From NCBI GenBank assembly GCA_030066015.1, contig JASJCL010000045.1, forward strand, positions 1-37,365: a stretch of 37,365 bases of DNA, written 5' to 3'. The translations under genes were made by a program, and so were the position numbers. Under the pieces are notes generated by a model that made no database searches, was not told the origin of the DNA, and saw nothing but the letters and a program-made list of their open reading frames with translations. Shown piece by piece: positions 8,349 through 16,611 of this stretch (positions are counted from its first letter, which is position 1; each line of letters begins with the position of its first letter). The DNA is from Desulfosarcinaceae bacterium. GTDB taxonomy: Bacteria > Desulfobacterota > Desulfobacteria > Desulfobacterales > Desulfosarcinaceae.

Positions 8349-8658
8349 TTTACAGCGGCCACATCCCCATTTACCCCCTGCAGTGCCCGGAAATGGCACC
8401 GCATGCGCAGCGGATTACTCGGGGGAAAGGGAGGATCGGGGGGGCTGCGTCCTCAAACCCTGTCCACAGGACTGCGCTTCGCGGTGACCCGTCGATTCGG
8501 AGGGGTCTGCACTTGCGGGTGCCCAGAACGGTTGGGATGGGGATGCCGCCTATCCCGGTCCGTCGGAGAACCGGCCCGGACGGCCGGGTGGCGGAAACCG
8601 GGTGATCGCAGTAGCGAAGGGCGATGGGATTGGGGCCACCGCCGATGGACCATCTCGC
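8349..8658. other. Intergenic stretch without supported gene
   Basis: GC-rich sequence between the divergent-side promoter of the fusion gene and the end of the receiver gene. Several short frames exist on both strands but none has a ribosome site or recognisable product. Small GC stems (for example GGGAT/ATCCC near 8540) are not enough to call an RNA. Confidence 0.4.
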
Positions 8659-9009
8659 TCAGCCGATGGTGTTCTTGACGATGCCGATAAGCTTCTCTGG
8701 ATCGAAGGGTTTGGAGACGAAGGCGATGGCATCCTTGATGGCGTGGTCCCCGTCGATGCCGCTCACCACAATCACAGGCGTTTCACGAAGCGCTTTATCC
8801 TGCCGCAGCTTGCGATTGAAGCGAGGTCCCCACTCACCCGGCATCTGCAGATCCAGCGTGATGAGGTCCGGTTTCTCCCGCTTCACCACGGCGAGGCCCT
8901 CCATACTGCTCGAAGCGCTGCAGGTCGCATATCCATTGTCGCTGAAGACGGCTTCGAGGTATTTGACAATGACCGGATCGTCGTCAATGATCAGGATTTT
9001 TTTGGGCAT
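8659..9009 (-). CDS. Stand-alone response-regulator receiver
   Basis: A 116-residue single receiver domain: acidic pocket in ILIIDDDP, phospho-acceptor Asp in LITLDLQMPG, Thr/Ser switch in VIVVSG and the conserved Lys in FVSKPFDPEK. No output domain, so it signals by protein contact or in a phosphorelay. The ATG at 9009 has AAGGAGG six bases upstream; the GTG two codons earlier abuts the ribosome site. It lies 90 bases downstream of tmcA and is probably the last gene of the tmc unit. Likely phospho-donors are the nearby kinases that lack a partner, which is inference. Confidence 0.85.
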   Translation of the reverse strand: MPKKILIIDDDPVIVKYLEAVFSDNGYATCSASSSMEGLAVVKREKPDLITLDLQMPGEWGPRFNRKLRQDKALRETPVIVVSGIDGDHAIKDAIAFVSKPFDPEKLIGIVKNTIG

Positions 9010-9099
9010 TCTCACCCTCCTTGGGATGATGACACATCTGAATGGTCCCGCCGCAATTGGAATAGGCCTTCGGGAGATGATGCGCTTTGCGATGGCGGA

Positions 9100-9483
9100 T
9101 CACCACGGATGGCATTCGCCACACAGCACCGGACCGGCCCCCTGCTCGCGATGGCAGCCCTTGCAGTTGCGGTGATAGGCCTTCCGTAAATTGGGAATCC
9201 GTCCCTCGTCCGCGATGCCATGGCACTCGCTGCAGCTCGAATCTTCCGACGATTCATCTTCGACCAGGACGCCGTCATCGTCGTAGACATGATGGCACAC
9301 GGCGCAGTCCTCGATTTCGGCCGCCTCGTTGTGGGCGTCGTGTTCGAACCGGGAGGAGGGGCGCTGGGGGGCGTCGAAGACGCGGTTGTCGACCACCACC
9401 ATCTCCTCCTGGGAGAAGGCCGAAACACTGAAAAAACCTACGCCCAGCAGCACTGCCATGGCGACGCATGCGATACCCTTCAT
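9100..9483 (-). CDS. tmcA: TmcA: acidic tetraheme (type II) cytochrome c3
   Basis: A 127-residue periplasmic cytochrome with a Sec signal peptide (hydrophobic core at about 7-22, cleavage near SAFS-QEE). There are exactly four CxxCH sites (CAVCH, CSECH, CKGCH, CGECH) with extra histidines for bis-His ligation, and a strongly acidic surface, as in the type II cytochrome c3 of the Tmc complex. TmcA accepts electrons from hydrogenase or formate dehydrogenase via type I cytochrome c3 and passes them to TmcBCD in the membrane. The ATG at 9483, 14 bases after tmcB, is preferred over the GTG at 9501 that overlaps the tmcB stop. Confidence 0.9.
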   Translation of the reverse strand: MKGIACVAMAVLLGVGFFSVSAFSQEEMVVVDNRVFDAPQRPSSRFEHDAHNEAAEIEDCAVCHHVYDDDGVLVEDESSEDSSCSECHGIADEGRIPNLRKAYHRNCKGCHREQGAGPVLCGECHPW

Positions 9484-9497
9484 CGGACCATTTCCTT

Positions 9498-10835
9498 TCA
9501 CGCCGGTTTTTCCATGAGCTCGTAAATCAGGTCACCGAAAAATTTGATGTCAAGTCCCACGCCGTAATGATGCACGATGTCGTGCAGACCGCTATGGCAA
9601 TTGTGGCAAGGGGCGATCAGCACCTGAGCGCCCCGGGTTTTGGCGGCGAAGAGTTGCTCGGCCTTGATGCGGTTGCCGGAGATCCGTGTCTGTTTGTACG
9701 GCGGACCACAATTGATGGCCCCGCCGCCGGCTGCGCAGCAGTAGTTGTGCTCCCGGTTGGGCGTCATCTCGACCACCGATTCGCAAAGTGTATGGGCCAC
9801 ATAGCGGGCTTTCTCATGCAACCCACCGCCCCGGACCACGTTGCAGGGATCATGCAGGGTGATGGGCGTCGGATACTTCTTGGTGATCTTGATCCGCCCC
9901 TCCTTGAGCAGTTCGTAGTAGAAATCGATGGCGTGCACGATGGGAATGGGCGGCATCTCCCAGCCCAGCCAGCGGTTGCCCACGTCGTACACCGAGCGGA
10001 AGGCATGGCCGCACTCGCCCATGACGATGCGTTTGACCTTGAGCCGAATGGCGGCATCGTAGTGGGCGCGTTTGATGCGCCCCATGATCTCGTTGTCCCC
10101 CGTGAACATGGCCATATCGCTGTTGTCCCAACCCAGTTCAGACGGCATGGTCCAGCTGACGCCTGCGGCGTGGAAAATGGCGGCCGCTTGATAGATCAGC
10201 TGGGCCTGGAACTTGGGCTCCGGTGCAATCACCGAATACATGATCTCGGCCCCCTCCACGTCTAAGGGGATGCGCAGGTCCTCGAACTCGGCCTGGGCCT
10301 CCTCCTCCTGCCACTGCAGGGTGTCGGGCCACTCGTCGCCCTTCACCCACATCTGGTTCATGGTGACGCTGTGGCTGTGGGCCGTGTCCTGGATGTATAG
10401 CGGGGTGCAGCCCAGCTTGTGAATGATGCGGCGCACGACCAGCATGAGATAGGCGATGTCGATACCGAATGGGCAGTACTGGGCGCACCGTTTACACAGA
10501 TTGCATTCGGTGTGGGCGATGATGGCGGCTTTCTCGATGAACTCCGGTGTGACGCGGCCCTTCTGTTTGATCATCTCCCAGAGGGTCTGTTTGACCTTTC
10601 CCACCGGTGCATAGTGGGGATCATTGTCATGTGAAAGATAGTAGTGACAGGCCTCGGCACACAAACCGCAGTGAATGCAGGTCTCAACGTAGGTGGAGAG
10701 CCGGGCGCCGGTTTCGCTCTTCAGGACCGTACGGATGGTGGATTCGATCTTCTCGGGGGTCAGCCGCGCTACGCCCACGGCCAGCCCCTGATCCAGGGCC
10801 TGGGAGGGTTCGGTCTTGGCAGGCGCCTTCGCCAT
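9498..10835 (-). CDS. tmcB: TmcB: HdrD-like iron-sulfur protein of the Tmc complex
   Basis: A 445-residue cytoplasmic-side subunit. Two [4Fe-4S] ferredoxin motifs (Cys 53, 56, 59, 63 and Cys 111, 114, 117, 121) are followed by CCG-domain cysteines: LHDPCNV and YCCAAGGG, then APCHNC. The double-Cys motif is CCA rather than CCG. This is the architecture of HdrD and of HmcF, whose CCG cysteines bind a noncubane or [4Fe-4S] cluster in thiol/disulfide-type chemistry. It is thought to take electrons from TmcC towards the cytoplasm or quinone side. The start used has AAGGAG at 8 bases; the frame extends upstream without a ribosome site. It lies between tmcC and tmcA. Confidence 0.9.
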   Translation of the reverse strand: MAKAPAKTEPSQALDQGLAVGVARLTPEKIESTIRTVLKSETGARLSTYVETCIHCGLCAEACHYYLSHDNDPHYAPVGKVKQTLWEMIKQKGRVTPEFIEKAAIIAHTECNLCKRCAQYCPFGIDIAYLMLVVRRIIHKLGCTPLYIQDTAHSHSVTMNQMWVKGDEWPDTLQWQEEEAQAEFEDLRIPLDVEGAEIMYSVIAPEPKFQAQLIYQAAAIFHAAGVSWTMPSELGWDNSDMAMFTGDNEIMGRIKRAHYDAAIRLKVKRIVMGECGHAFRSVYDVGNRWLGWEMPPIPIVHAIDFYYELLKEGRIKITKKYPTPITLHDPCNVVRGGGLHEKARYVAHTLCESVVEMTPNREHNYCCAAGGGAINCGPPYKQTRISGNRIKAEQLFAAKTRGAQVLIAPCHNCHSGLHDIVHHYGVGLDIKFFGDLIYELMEKPA

Positions 10836-10865
10836 GGTGACAGCTCCTTCGATTGGGTGACAGCC

Positions 10866-10883
10866 CCGCCGACGGAGCGGCGG
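10866..10883 (-). other. Intercistronic hairpin between tmcC and tmcB
   Basis: A 6-bp perfect GC stem (CCGCCG/CGGCGG) with a 6-base loop in the 92-base gap, the longest gap inside the tmc unit. It could affect mRNA stability or relative expression. Confidence 0.35.
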
Positions 10884-10927
10884 CGCTGGGATGTTGATGG
10901 TTTCAGACGGTGACGCCACGCACCCAA

Positions 10928-11587
10928 CTACCAGTCGCGGGCGTGGCGCACCTTGCCAAATTCAGATCCCATGTAGGCCCGCGTCAGGGGTGAGAAGATC
11001 ATGTGGCTCAATCGGGTGAAGGGTATGGCGGCCAGCATGATCTCTCCGCTGACGATATGGGCGATCGCCATGACAGGATAGGCAAACCACTGGTGATAGG
11101 CCAGAAAGCCGGTGATAAACGGCGCCGCCACGATGGCCAGAATTACAAAGTCCGACGCTGTCGTGACAAACTTGACCTCGGGCGTCACCAGGCGCCGTAT
11201 CAAAAAATAGGCGCAACAGACGATTACCAGTACCGTCATGACGTCGGCCACGCCGTCTGGCAGGGTCCACCAGCTCACATCAAAGGCCTCATCCCAGAGG
11301 ACCACATGGGAGAGCAGGAACACCGGCGTGACCAACAGACAGATGTGAAAGGTGAAGGTCGCCACGGTGAGCCCCGGGTGCAGTCGCCAGTTCGCGGTCC
11401 CGAAGGGGATCAGCCAACGCCCGATGGAGCGCAAGCTGTACTTCCAACTCATATAGGAAAAAATGAACTTTTCGGTCCGGTTCACCTCCCAGAGCAGTCG
11501 GACCAGGCGGTAACAGATCCCGCCGAAAAAGAGCAGGAAGGCCAACCAGGCCAGGGGGCCACTGACAAAAGCGTAGACAGCATGCAT
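10928..11587 (-). CDS. tmcC: TmcC: integral membrane cytochrome b-type subunit
   Basis: A 219-residue polytopic membrane protein with about five hydrophobic segments (near 5-25, 78-98, 118-140, 150-172 and 178-200) and membrane histidines for heme b ligation (for example TFHICLL, SHVVLW, AYHQWF, IAHIVSGE), as in the NarI-like gamma subunits. It is clearly homologous to HmcE in this same window: both share GPLAWL, HICLLVTPVFLL, LP-GVAD-MTV and FITGF/FVTGF-AYHQ. It carries electrons across the membrane between TmcA and TmcB. GAGGAGG precedes the ATG by 10 bases; 15 bases separate it from tmcD. Confidence 0.9.
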   Translation of the reverse strand: MHAVYAFVSGPLAWLAFLLFFGGICYRLVRLLWEVNRTEKFIFSYMSWKYSLRSIGRWLIPFGTANWRLHPGLTVATFTFHICLLVTPVFLLSHVVLWDEAFDVSWWTLPDGVADVMTVLVIVCCAYFLIRRLVTPEVKFVTTASDFVILAIVAAPFITGFLAYHQWFAYPVMAIAHIVSGEIMLAAIPFTRLSHMIFSPLTRAYMGSEFGKVRHARDW

Positions 11588-11602
11588 TTGATTTCGCCCT
11601 CC

Positions 11603-12865
11603 TCAGTCCGCGAATTCTGTGAGTGGCAGCACGCGGCGATGATAGATTCCCTCCTCGATGGTCTTCACCAGCAGCTTGTCGCCGGCCGGGCTGAAGACCG
11701 GGTTCCAGGCCGCCTCGCAGCGACCGGACCAAAGGCGGCCATCGACGGCGATGGAATAGTGTCCGTCGATCTCCACCTTGGCGGCGACATGATCGCCGGC
11801 GGGGCTGAAGACGGGGGTCCAGGCCATGGCGAAGGGACGCTGCCAGATTTTGTCGTCGACGATGATGTGCCACGACGCACCGTTCTTGCCGAGGGCCGCC
11901 AGGCGATCGCCATTGGGGCTCCAGACCACATCGGTGACCATGTCACGGAAGAGGGTACCCCACGCCCTGCCATCCACCGCCAGTGTCCAGCGGCCATACT
12001 TGGGCGCCACCACGGCGGCCAGTTTGCCGCCGTCCGGGCGAAAGACCTGGCGCCAGACCTGGACGAAATCGGGCTGCCAGATGAGATCGCCGTCTTGGGC
12101 CATGCCCCATTTGCCCTTGATACGCACCGGTGCCACCACCGCCCCGGAGCTGGGATGGAAACTGGGTTCCCAGACGCTGGTGAAGGTTTGGGGCCATGGT
12201 GAGCCGTCAACGGCGATGGTGTAATCGTAGAGATTGAGGCGCACCTCGGCCGCCAGGCGGCTGCCATCGGCCGACAGCACGGGTTGCCAGACATTGACGA
12301 AGCGATTCTCCCAGGCGTTGCCTGCGATGGCGGCGGAGAAAGTGCCCTCCTGAAATTTGTGCACTTCGGCACTGTCGCAGGCCGCGACCTGCACAGCGGC
12401 AGCGGTGACCTGTCCGTCGGCGCTGAGGGCGAAGTAGGTGGCATTGGCGTAGGTGGTTTCCCAGAGCACGCCATCCAACGCCATGCCGTACTGCATCTCC
12501 TGCTGCACGGCCACGGCCAGATGGTCACCGCTGACACACGTCAACGGATTCCAGACATAGCCGAAATTTTGCGCCCAGGTTTGACCATCCACGACGACGG
12601 TCCACTCCGCCATTTCGGAGACCAGGGCGTACCACTTTCCGCTCGGTGTAAAGCGCAGATGCCAGGCCTTATCGAATACCTGGTCTCCGGTCTCGCCGTT
12701 GATGCAGATGGCGAACTCGCCTTCATCCAGATTGACGACGGCGCCGACCCTTTCACCATCCGGGCTGGCGTTCGGCTCCTCCACCCAACGGAATCGCTCG
12801 CGCCAGGGGGTGATGGGAATCTGCTTTGCACCGCTGTCCCAATCCCAGTTTGCACTGTCCGTCAT
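11603..12865 (-). CDS. tmcD: TmcD: tryptophan-rich repeat protein of the Tmc complex
   Basis: A 420-residue protein built of about eight repeats of roughly 45 residues, each with the pattern [IV]-[AV]-[VI]-D-G-x2-W followed by a F-x-P-V-F-[SR]-P-[AD]-G-[DG]-x-[LV]-[AL]-[AV] block. This is a WD40-like beta-propeller arrangement and strongly Trp-rich. No signal peptide or membrane helix, so it is likely cytoplasmic. TmcD is the fourth, least understood subunit of the Tmc complex; size, repeats and linkage to tmcC fit. It is the first gene of the unit, 74-85 bases downstream of a sigma-54 type promoter. The ATG at 12865 has GGGAG at normal distance; GTG at 12901 is the upstream alternative. Confidence 0.85.
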   Translation of the reverse strand: MTDSANWDWDSGAKQIPITPWRERFRWVEEPNASPDGERVGAVVNLDEGEFAICINGETGDQVFDKAWHLRFTPSGKWYALVSEMAEWTVVVDGQTWAQNFGYVWNPLTCVSGDHLAVAVQQEMQYGMALDGVLWETTYANATYFALSADGQVTAAAVQVAACDSAEVHKFQEGTFSAAIAGNAWENRFVNVWQPVLSADGSRLAAEVRLNLYDYTIAVDGSPWPQTFTSVWEPSFHPSSGAVVAPVRIKGKWGMAQDGDLIWQPDFVQVWRQVFRPDGGKLAAVVAPKYGRWTLAVDGRAWGTLFRDMVTDVVWSPNGDRLAALGKNGASWHIIVDDKIWQRPFAMAWTPVFSPAGDHVAAKVEIDGHYSIAVDGRLWSGRCEAAWNPVFSPAGDKLLVKTIEEGIYHRRVLPLTEFAD

Positions 12866-12949
12866 ACCGTCTCCCTTGGGGGGCATCTCAACCACATTCA
12901 CAGCTAGCGATTCTCAAGGCCCATTTGGCGAGCGAATGCCCAACGGGCC

Positions 12950-12965
12950 AGCAATGCGGAAGCCA
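12950..12965 (-). promoter_or_regulatory. Sigma-54 (-24/-12) promoter of the tmc unit
   Basis: On the minus strand the sequence TGGC-N7-TTGCT has the invariant GG and GC elements at exactly the canonical 10-base separation. Its -12 element lies about 86 bases upstream of the tmcD start, with no intervening gene. Confidence 0.6.
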
Positions 12966-13019
12966 ACCATAAAAGATGTAACGCGGCAATGTATATTGAG
13001 TGGGGTTAATCGAGGTGCC

Positions 13020-13045
13020 TTAAGCAATAGTGATACCAATTAAGC
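13020..13045 (-). repeat. Direct repeats, candidate activator site upstream of tmc
   Basis: Two copies of TTAAGC (13020-13025 and 13040-13045) are spaced 20 bp apart, two helical turns, some 55-80 bp upstream of the -24 element. This is where an enhancer-binding protein would be expected; the short unit makes the call weak. Confidence 0.3.
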
Positions 13046-13211
13046 GATCAACTGGCAATCCTCAAATGGATCGGCCATTGCGGACCGGGCGCCGGCACCT
13101 CGCCCAGCGGGCCCATTGGTAGACCCCATCCATGTGTGCACATATGCCGCGAAATGAGATAAAACTCAATAAAAAGATGGTCGACGGTCGGGCAACTAGA
13201 TGGCGCGACGC

Positions 13212-15185
13212 TCAGTTGGCGGCCAAGGTAGGCCTGCGCGGGATGGAGAGGGTGAAGGTGGTGCCCTGTCCGGCGCTGCTGTCCAGGCGGATGGACCCGC
13301 CGTGCTGGGCCAGCAGCTTTTTGGAGATGTAGAGCCCCAGACCGGTCCCGCGAGTGCCTTTGGAGGTGTAGAAGGGGGTGAAGATCTTGGCCCGCGTGTC
13401 GGCATCCATGCCGATACCATTGTCCTGTACGGCGATGCGAACCGCCTCCGGCGCGCCACTCACGCGGAAAGTGATGGCGTGGGAGCGCCCAGAGGTATCT
13501 GCATCGCAGGCGTCGATGGCATTTTCCAGCAAATTGGTGATGATGGAGCGGACAACCCCGGCGTCCACTTCGAATTCGCCCAAATCCGCATCGAAGCGGT
13601 CATCGAAGCTGATGCCGCGATCAGCGCTTTTTGGTGCAAAGGCGGCGGCCAATTCGCGCACGAATAGCGTCACATCCTGACGTTGCCACTGAAAGTCCTG
13701 AACTTTGGCGTAGTGCAGGATATCCAGCACCATGCGTCGAATGCGGCCCACCATAAACCCCACCATCTCAATGCCCTCTTCGAGTTGGGCGGCGTCCGAA
13801 TCTTGGTACCCCTTGCTGAGCATGTACATGCCGGCATCCAGACCGGTGAGCAGCCCTTTGATGCCGTGGGAAACCGATCCGATGAGCAGTCCGATGGAGC
13901 TGAGCTGTTCCTGCAGCTGGCGTACACGGGTGATATCGGTGGACATCTCCATCACTTGGCTGATATTTCCGGCGGCGTCCATGAGCGGCGCCGTCCAGAC
14001 GAGCAGGTACTTTTGGCCGCCGTCAGCGGTGGCGACCGTCACCTCGCACTGGTGTGGTTGACCGTCGCCAAAGGTCTCGATCACCGGGCAGGGATTGCAG
14101 GGGTGTTCACTCTGTCGGTAAACCCGGTAGCAGGGGTGCTGCTCCTCCATGGGAAAATCTCTGCGAAAGCGCCGATTGGCGGCCAAGATGCGGTGATCGC
14201 GATCCTGGACGGTGATGTAGCAGGGCGCTTCATCGAACAGCTGCTGGTAGCGCTCACGAGTGGTCCGCAGCTCCTCCTGCAGCCGTTGGACCTCGCCCAT
14301 GTCCGCGGCGATTTCGAGGACGAGCTCGATCTCGCCCCCCTCCCCGCGGATGGGAGCGGTGTACACTGTGACCGGGAGCTTGCTGCCATCGGATTTGACC
14401 AGTTCGGAGCGCTGGCGCTGGGCGTTACCGGAGTTGAAGGTGAGGGCTACGGGGGTTTCCTCGGCGCCGTTGCGGTCGACGCCGTAAACGCTCCAGCCGG
14501 GCTCTCCGAGACGCCTGCCCAGCCGCGTCTCGTAAAGGGGATTGCTGGCGATGACCTGCAGCTGGCGGTTGTGTACCGAAACCAAGCAGGGCAACTCGTT
14601 AAAAAAGGTGATATCCCCCCCCAGATCGTCGGCCAGATCTTGGAAGGCGGTGACCAGCTGTTCCACCGCCTGCCCCACCGCTGCCAGGCGTTCGCGGGCC
14701 ACCAACTGAGCCGATTTCTCCTCCACCAGGCGCTCCAGGTTCTCGGTGTATTGCCGCAGCAATCGGCCCATCTGAATCTTTTCGGAAGCCCGCTGAAGGG
14801 CGATTTCGAGAATTTCGTCGCGAATCGGCTTGGTGATGAAGTCGGTGGCCTCCAGCTTGAGGCATTCGATGGCCAGCTCCATATCCCCGTGACCGGTCAG
14901 CATGATCACTTCCGTCTCGGGGGCGATCCGTTTGATCTGTTTGAGGAGTTCGACGCCGTCCATGACGGGCATCTTGATGTCGGTGAGGACGATGGGGGGT
15001 CTATGCAATCGAAAGAGGTCCAGGGCCTGCTGGCCATCGCCGGCGCTGAGGACCTCATAGCCCGCATCCGTGAGACTGATGCCGAGGACGGTGCGTAATC
15101 CGTCCTCGTCATCCACCAGCAGAAGCCGCTGATCCCCGGGCTTCGTCATGGACGGTTGGTCGTCAGGCTGCTGCAGTCGGTTCAC
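13212..15185 (-). CDS. Receiver-PAS-PAS-histidine kinase
   Basis: A 657-residue soluble protein. An N-terminal receiver (about 20-140; LLLVDDEDG, phospho-acceptor in VLTDIKMPVMDG, TGHGD, TKP) is joined by a coiled coil to a first PAS-like segment (about 190-300), then a second PAS (about 315-435) containing CY-x2-Y-x6-C-x2-CPV-x2-TF-x-DGQ-x-H. The kinase core has an atypical H-box, SVSHGIKGLL, and ATPase motifs NLLENAIDA, DNGIGM and GTGLGL. The receiver is first and could be controlled by another kinase, the heme-sensor kinase being a candidate. GTG at 15185 overlaps the TGA of the preceding receiver gene (GTGA), indicating coupling; ATG at 15149 has no ribosome site. It ends the hmc unit. 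Confidence 0.85.
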   Translation of the reverse strand: MNRLQQPDDQPSMTKPGDQRLLLVDDEDGLRTVLGISLTDAGYEVLSAGDGQQALDLFRLHRPPIVLTDIKMPVMDGVELLKQIKRIAPETEVIMLTGHGDMELAIECLKLEATDFITKPIRDEILEIALQRASEKIQMGRLLRQYTENLERLVEEKSAQLVARERLAAVGQAVEQLVTAFQDLADDLGGDITFFNELPCLVSVHNRQLQVIASNPLYETRLGRRLGEPGWSVYGVDRNGAEETPVALTFNSGNAQRQRSELVKSDGSKLPVTVYTAPIRGEGGEIELVLEIAADMGEVQRLQEELRTTRERYQQLFDEAPCYITVQDRDHRILAANRRFRRDFPMEEQHPCYRVYRQSEHPCNPCPVIETFGDGQPHQCEVTVATADGGQKYLLVWTAPLMDAAGNISQVMEMSTDITRVRQLQEQLSSIGLLIGSVSHGIKGLLTGLDAGMYMLSKGYQDSDAAQLEEGIEMVGFMVGRIRRMVLDILHYAKVQDFQWQRQDVTLFVRELAAAFAPKSADRGISFDDRFDADLGEFEVDAGVVRSIITNLLENAIDACDADTSGRSHAITFRVSGAPEAVRIAVQDNGIGMDADTRAKIFTPFYTSKGTRGTGLGLYISKKLLAQHGGSIRLDSSAGQGTTFTLSIPRRPTLAAN

Positions 15186-15589
15186 GATGTCACCAACCGG
15201 TTGGCCAGATCCAATAGGGCATCTGTTTCGGGGGGCTTCTCCATGTATGCGTCGGGCGGCGGGATAGGCGCCTGACTGCGGGCGTTGAGCATCTTGAGGT
15301 AGTGGTGGAAGACTTCCGGTTTAACTGCCGAGAGCATGATGACGGGAACCTTGGCCAAGCGGGCGTCACGCTTGACGGCCCGGTACATGAGGGCACCGCC
15401 CTCTCCAGGCATCATCACATCCAGGACGATGAGGTCCGGCGGTGACTGCTGGGCCTGGGCGAGCCCCTGGGCGCCGTCTCGCGTCACCACCGGCTGCCAG
15501 CCGCTGGTTTCAAATAGGGTCTTCATGAAGATGCGCATGTCCATCTCGTCATCGACAATCAGGACCCGCTTTGGGGCAGCCTCAGGCAT
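15182..15589 (-). CDS. Stand-alone response-regulator receiver
   Basis: A 135-residue single-domain receiver with VLIVDDEMD, phospho-acceptor LIVLDVMMPGEGG, the switch in VIMLSAVKP and a displaced conserved Lys in YMEKPPETD. Its extra insert before the last helix (about 100-117, rich in Pro) is somewhat unusual. GAGAGGG lies 5 bases before the ATG. It overlaps the following receiver-kinase gene by 4 bases and is probably in a phosphorelay with it. In Desulfovibrio vulgaris the hmc operon is followed by the regulators rrf1 (a receiver protein) and rrf2; this gene and the Rrf2 genes echo that association although the order differs. Confidence 0.85.
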   Translation of the reverse strand: MPEAAPKRVLIVDDEMDMRIFMKTLFETSGWQPVVTRDGAQGLAQAQQSPPDLIVLDVMMPGEGGALMYRAVKRDARLAKVPVIMLSAVKPEVFHHYLKMLNARSQAPIPPPDAYMEKPPETDALLDLANRLVTS

Positions 15590-15668
15590 CTGAACCCTCT
15601 CGTTGGAGCAGCCGCTGAACCCGGGCGATTGGGGCGCTTGTGTGGCCCACCGGCGCCGGTCATCGGGC

Positions 15669-16601
15669 CTAATCGGGGTCGATCTCCCAGGCTTTGTCGG
15701 GCCGGTTGACGCTGGCCACCGGACAGGCAGAGCGCAGCACCACTTGCTCAACAGTGCTGCCCAACAGCGCCTTTTCCGGGTCAATCTCGCGGGTATGGTG
15801 GGCCATCACGATGAGATCGGCCTGGACCTCCCGGGCAAACTTGAGGATCTCCACATAGGGCGTCCCCTCCCAGACCTCGACGGTGTAATTGTCGTAATCG
15901 GTGACCTTGCTGAGGTGATGGTTCTCGATCTTGTCGCGCGCCTCTTCCAGACGGGTTTCGATCTCCACCTGTCCATGGTCCGCGCCGATGGCGTCCTTGG
16001 TGATATCGACGGCGTGGAAGAGATGCAGGCGGGCATCGACGTTCTTGGCGAGCCGATAGGCCCAGCCAAAGGCCGAATCGGCGGCCTTGGAAAAATCGGT
16101 CCCGACCACAATATTGGAGAAGAGTTTCCAGCAGGTGGTGCAGGGGCGGCTGATCACCACTACCGGGCAGCGCGCCCCTTTGGCGACCTTCTGCATGGTG
16201 GAGCCCACAATCTGGCGATAACGGCTGGCGCCCACATCCTCTTCGCGGGTGTGGGAGCCCATGATGATCATGTCGGCGTTCTCCGTCCGTGCCTTGCGGA
16301 GAATCTCCCGGTGGGGTGCCCCGACAACGGCCTCGATGCGGTTGTTTTCGCTGTCCTTGAGCAGGTCGGCATAGGTGTGCTTCATCTCTTCGCGCACCCA
16401 ATCCACGTAATCATTGTCGATCTGTTCGGTCTCGCCGGTGCGCACGTCGGTGATGAAGGGACTGTAACCGCGCGTCGGAACACCCAGAACGTGGAAGAGG
16501 ATCAGCTCGGCATCCCACTTGAGCTCCAAATCGAAGGCGACCTTGGCGGCATTATCGCAAACCGGTGAGGCCGTTGTGGCAAACAACAATTTCTTAAACA
16601 T
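15669..16601 (-). CDS. Double universal stress protein (UspA x2)
   Basis: A 310-residue tandem Usp protein. The first domain (1 to about 152) starts MFKKLLFATT and ends in CPVVVISR; the second (about 165-305) starts NIVVGTDFS and ends in CPVASVNRP. Both have the beta-alpha nucleotide-fold pattern with the G-S-T motif before the last strand (VGSTMQ and LGSTVE). A CTTC pair lies in the linker. Usp domains bind ATP or other ligands and act in stress physiology. TAGGAG precedes the ATG at 7 bases. It lies within the hmc unit between an unknown gene and the regulators, so it is probably expressed with the complex. Confidence 0.85.
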   Translation of the reverse strand: MFKKLLFATTASPVCDNAAKVAFDLELKWDAELILFHVLGVPTRGYSPFITDVRTGETEQIDNDYVDWVREEMKHTYADLLKDSENNRIEAVVGAPHREILRKARTENADMIIMGSHTREEDVGASRYRQIVGSTMQKVAKGARCPVVVISRPCTTCWKLFSNIVVGTDFSKAADSAFGWAYRLAKNVDARLHLFHAVDITKDAIGADHGQVEIETRLEEARDKIENHHLSKVTDYDNYTVEVWEGTPYVEILKFAREVQADLIVMAHHTREIDPEKALLGSTVEQVVLRSACPVASVNRPDKAWEIDPD

Positions 16602-16611
16602 AGGTCTTCTC

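Noticed and set aside
8349-8658. A structured RNA between the fusion and receiver genes
   Set aside because: Only short GC stems expected by chance in GC-rich sequence; no known RNA signature.
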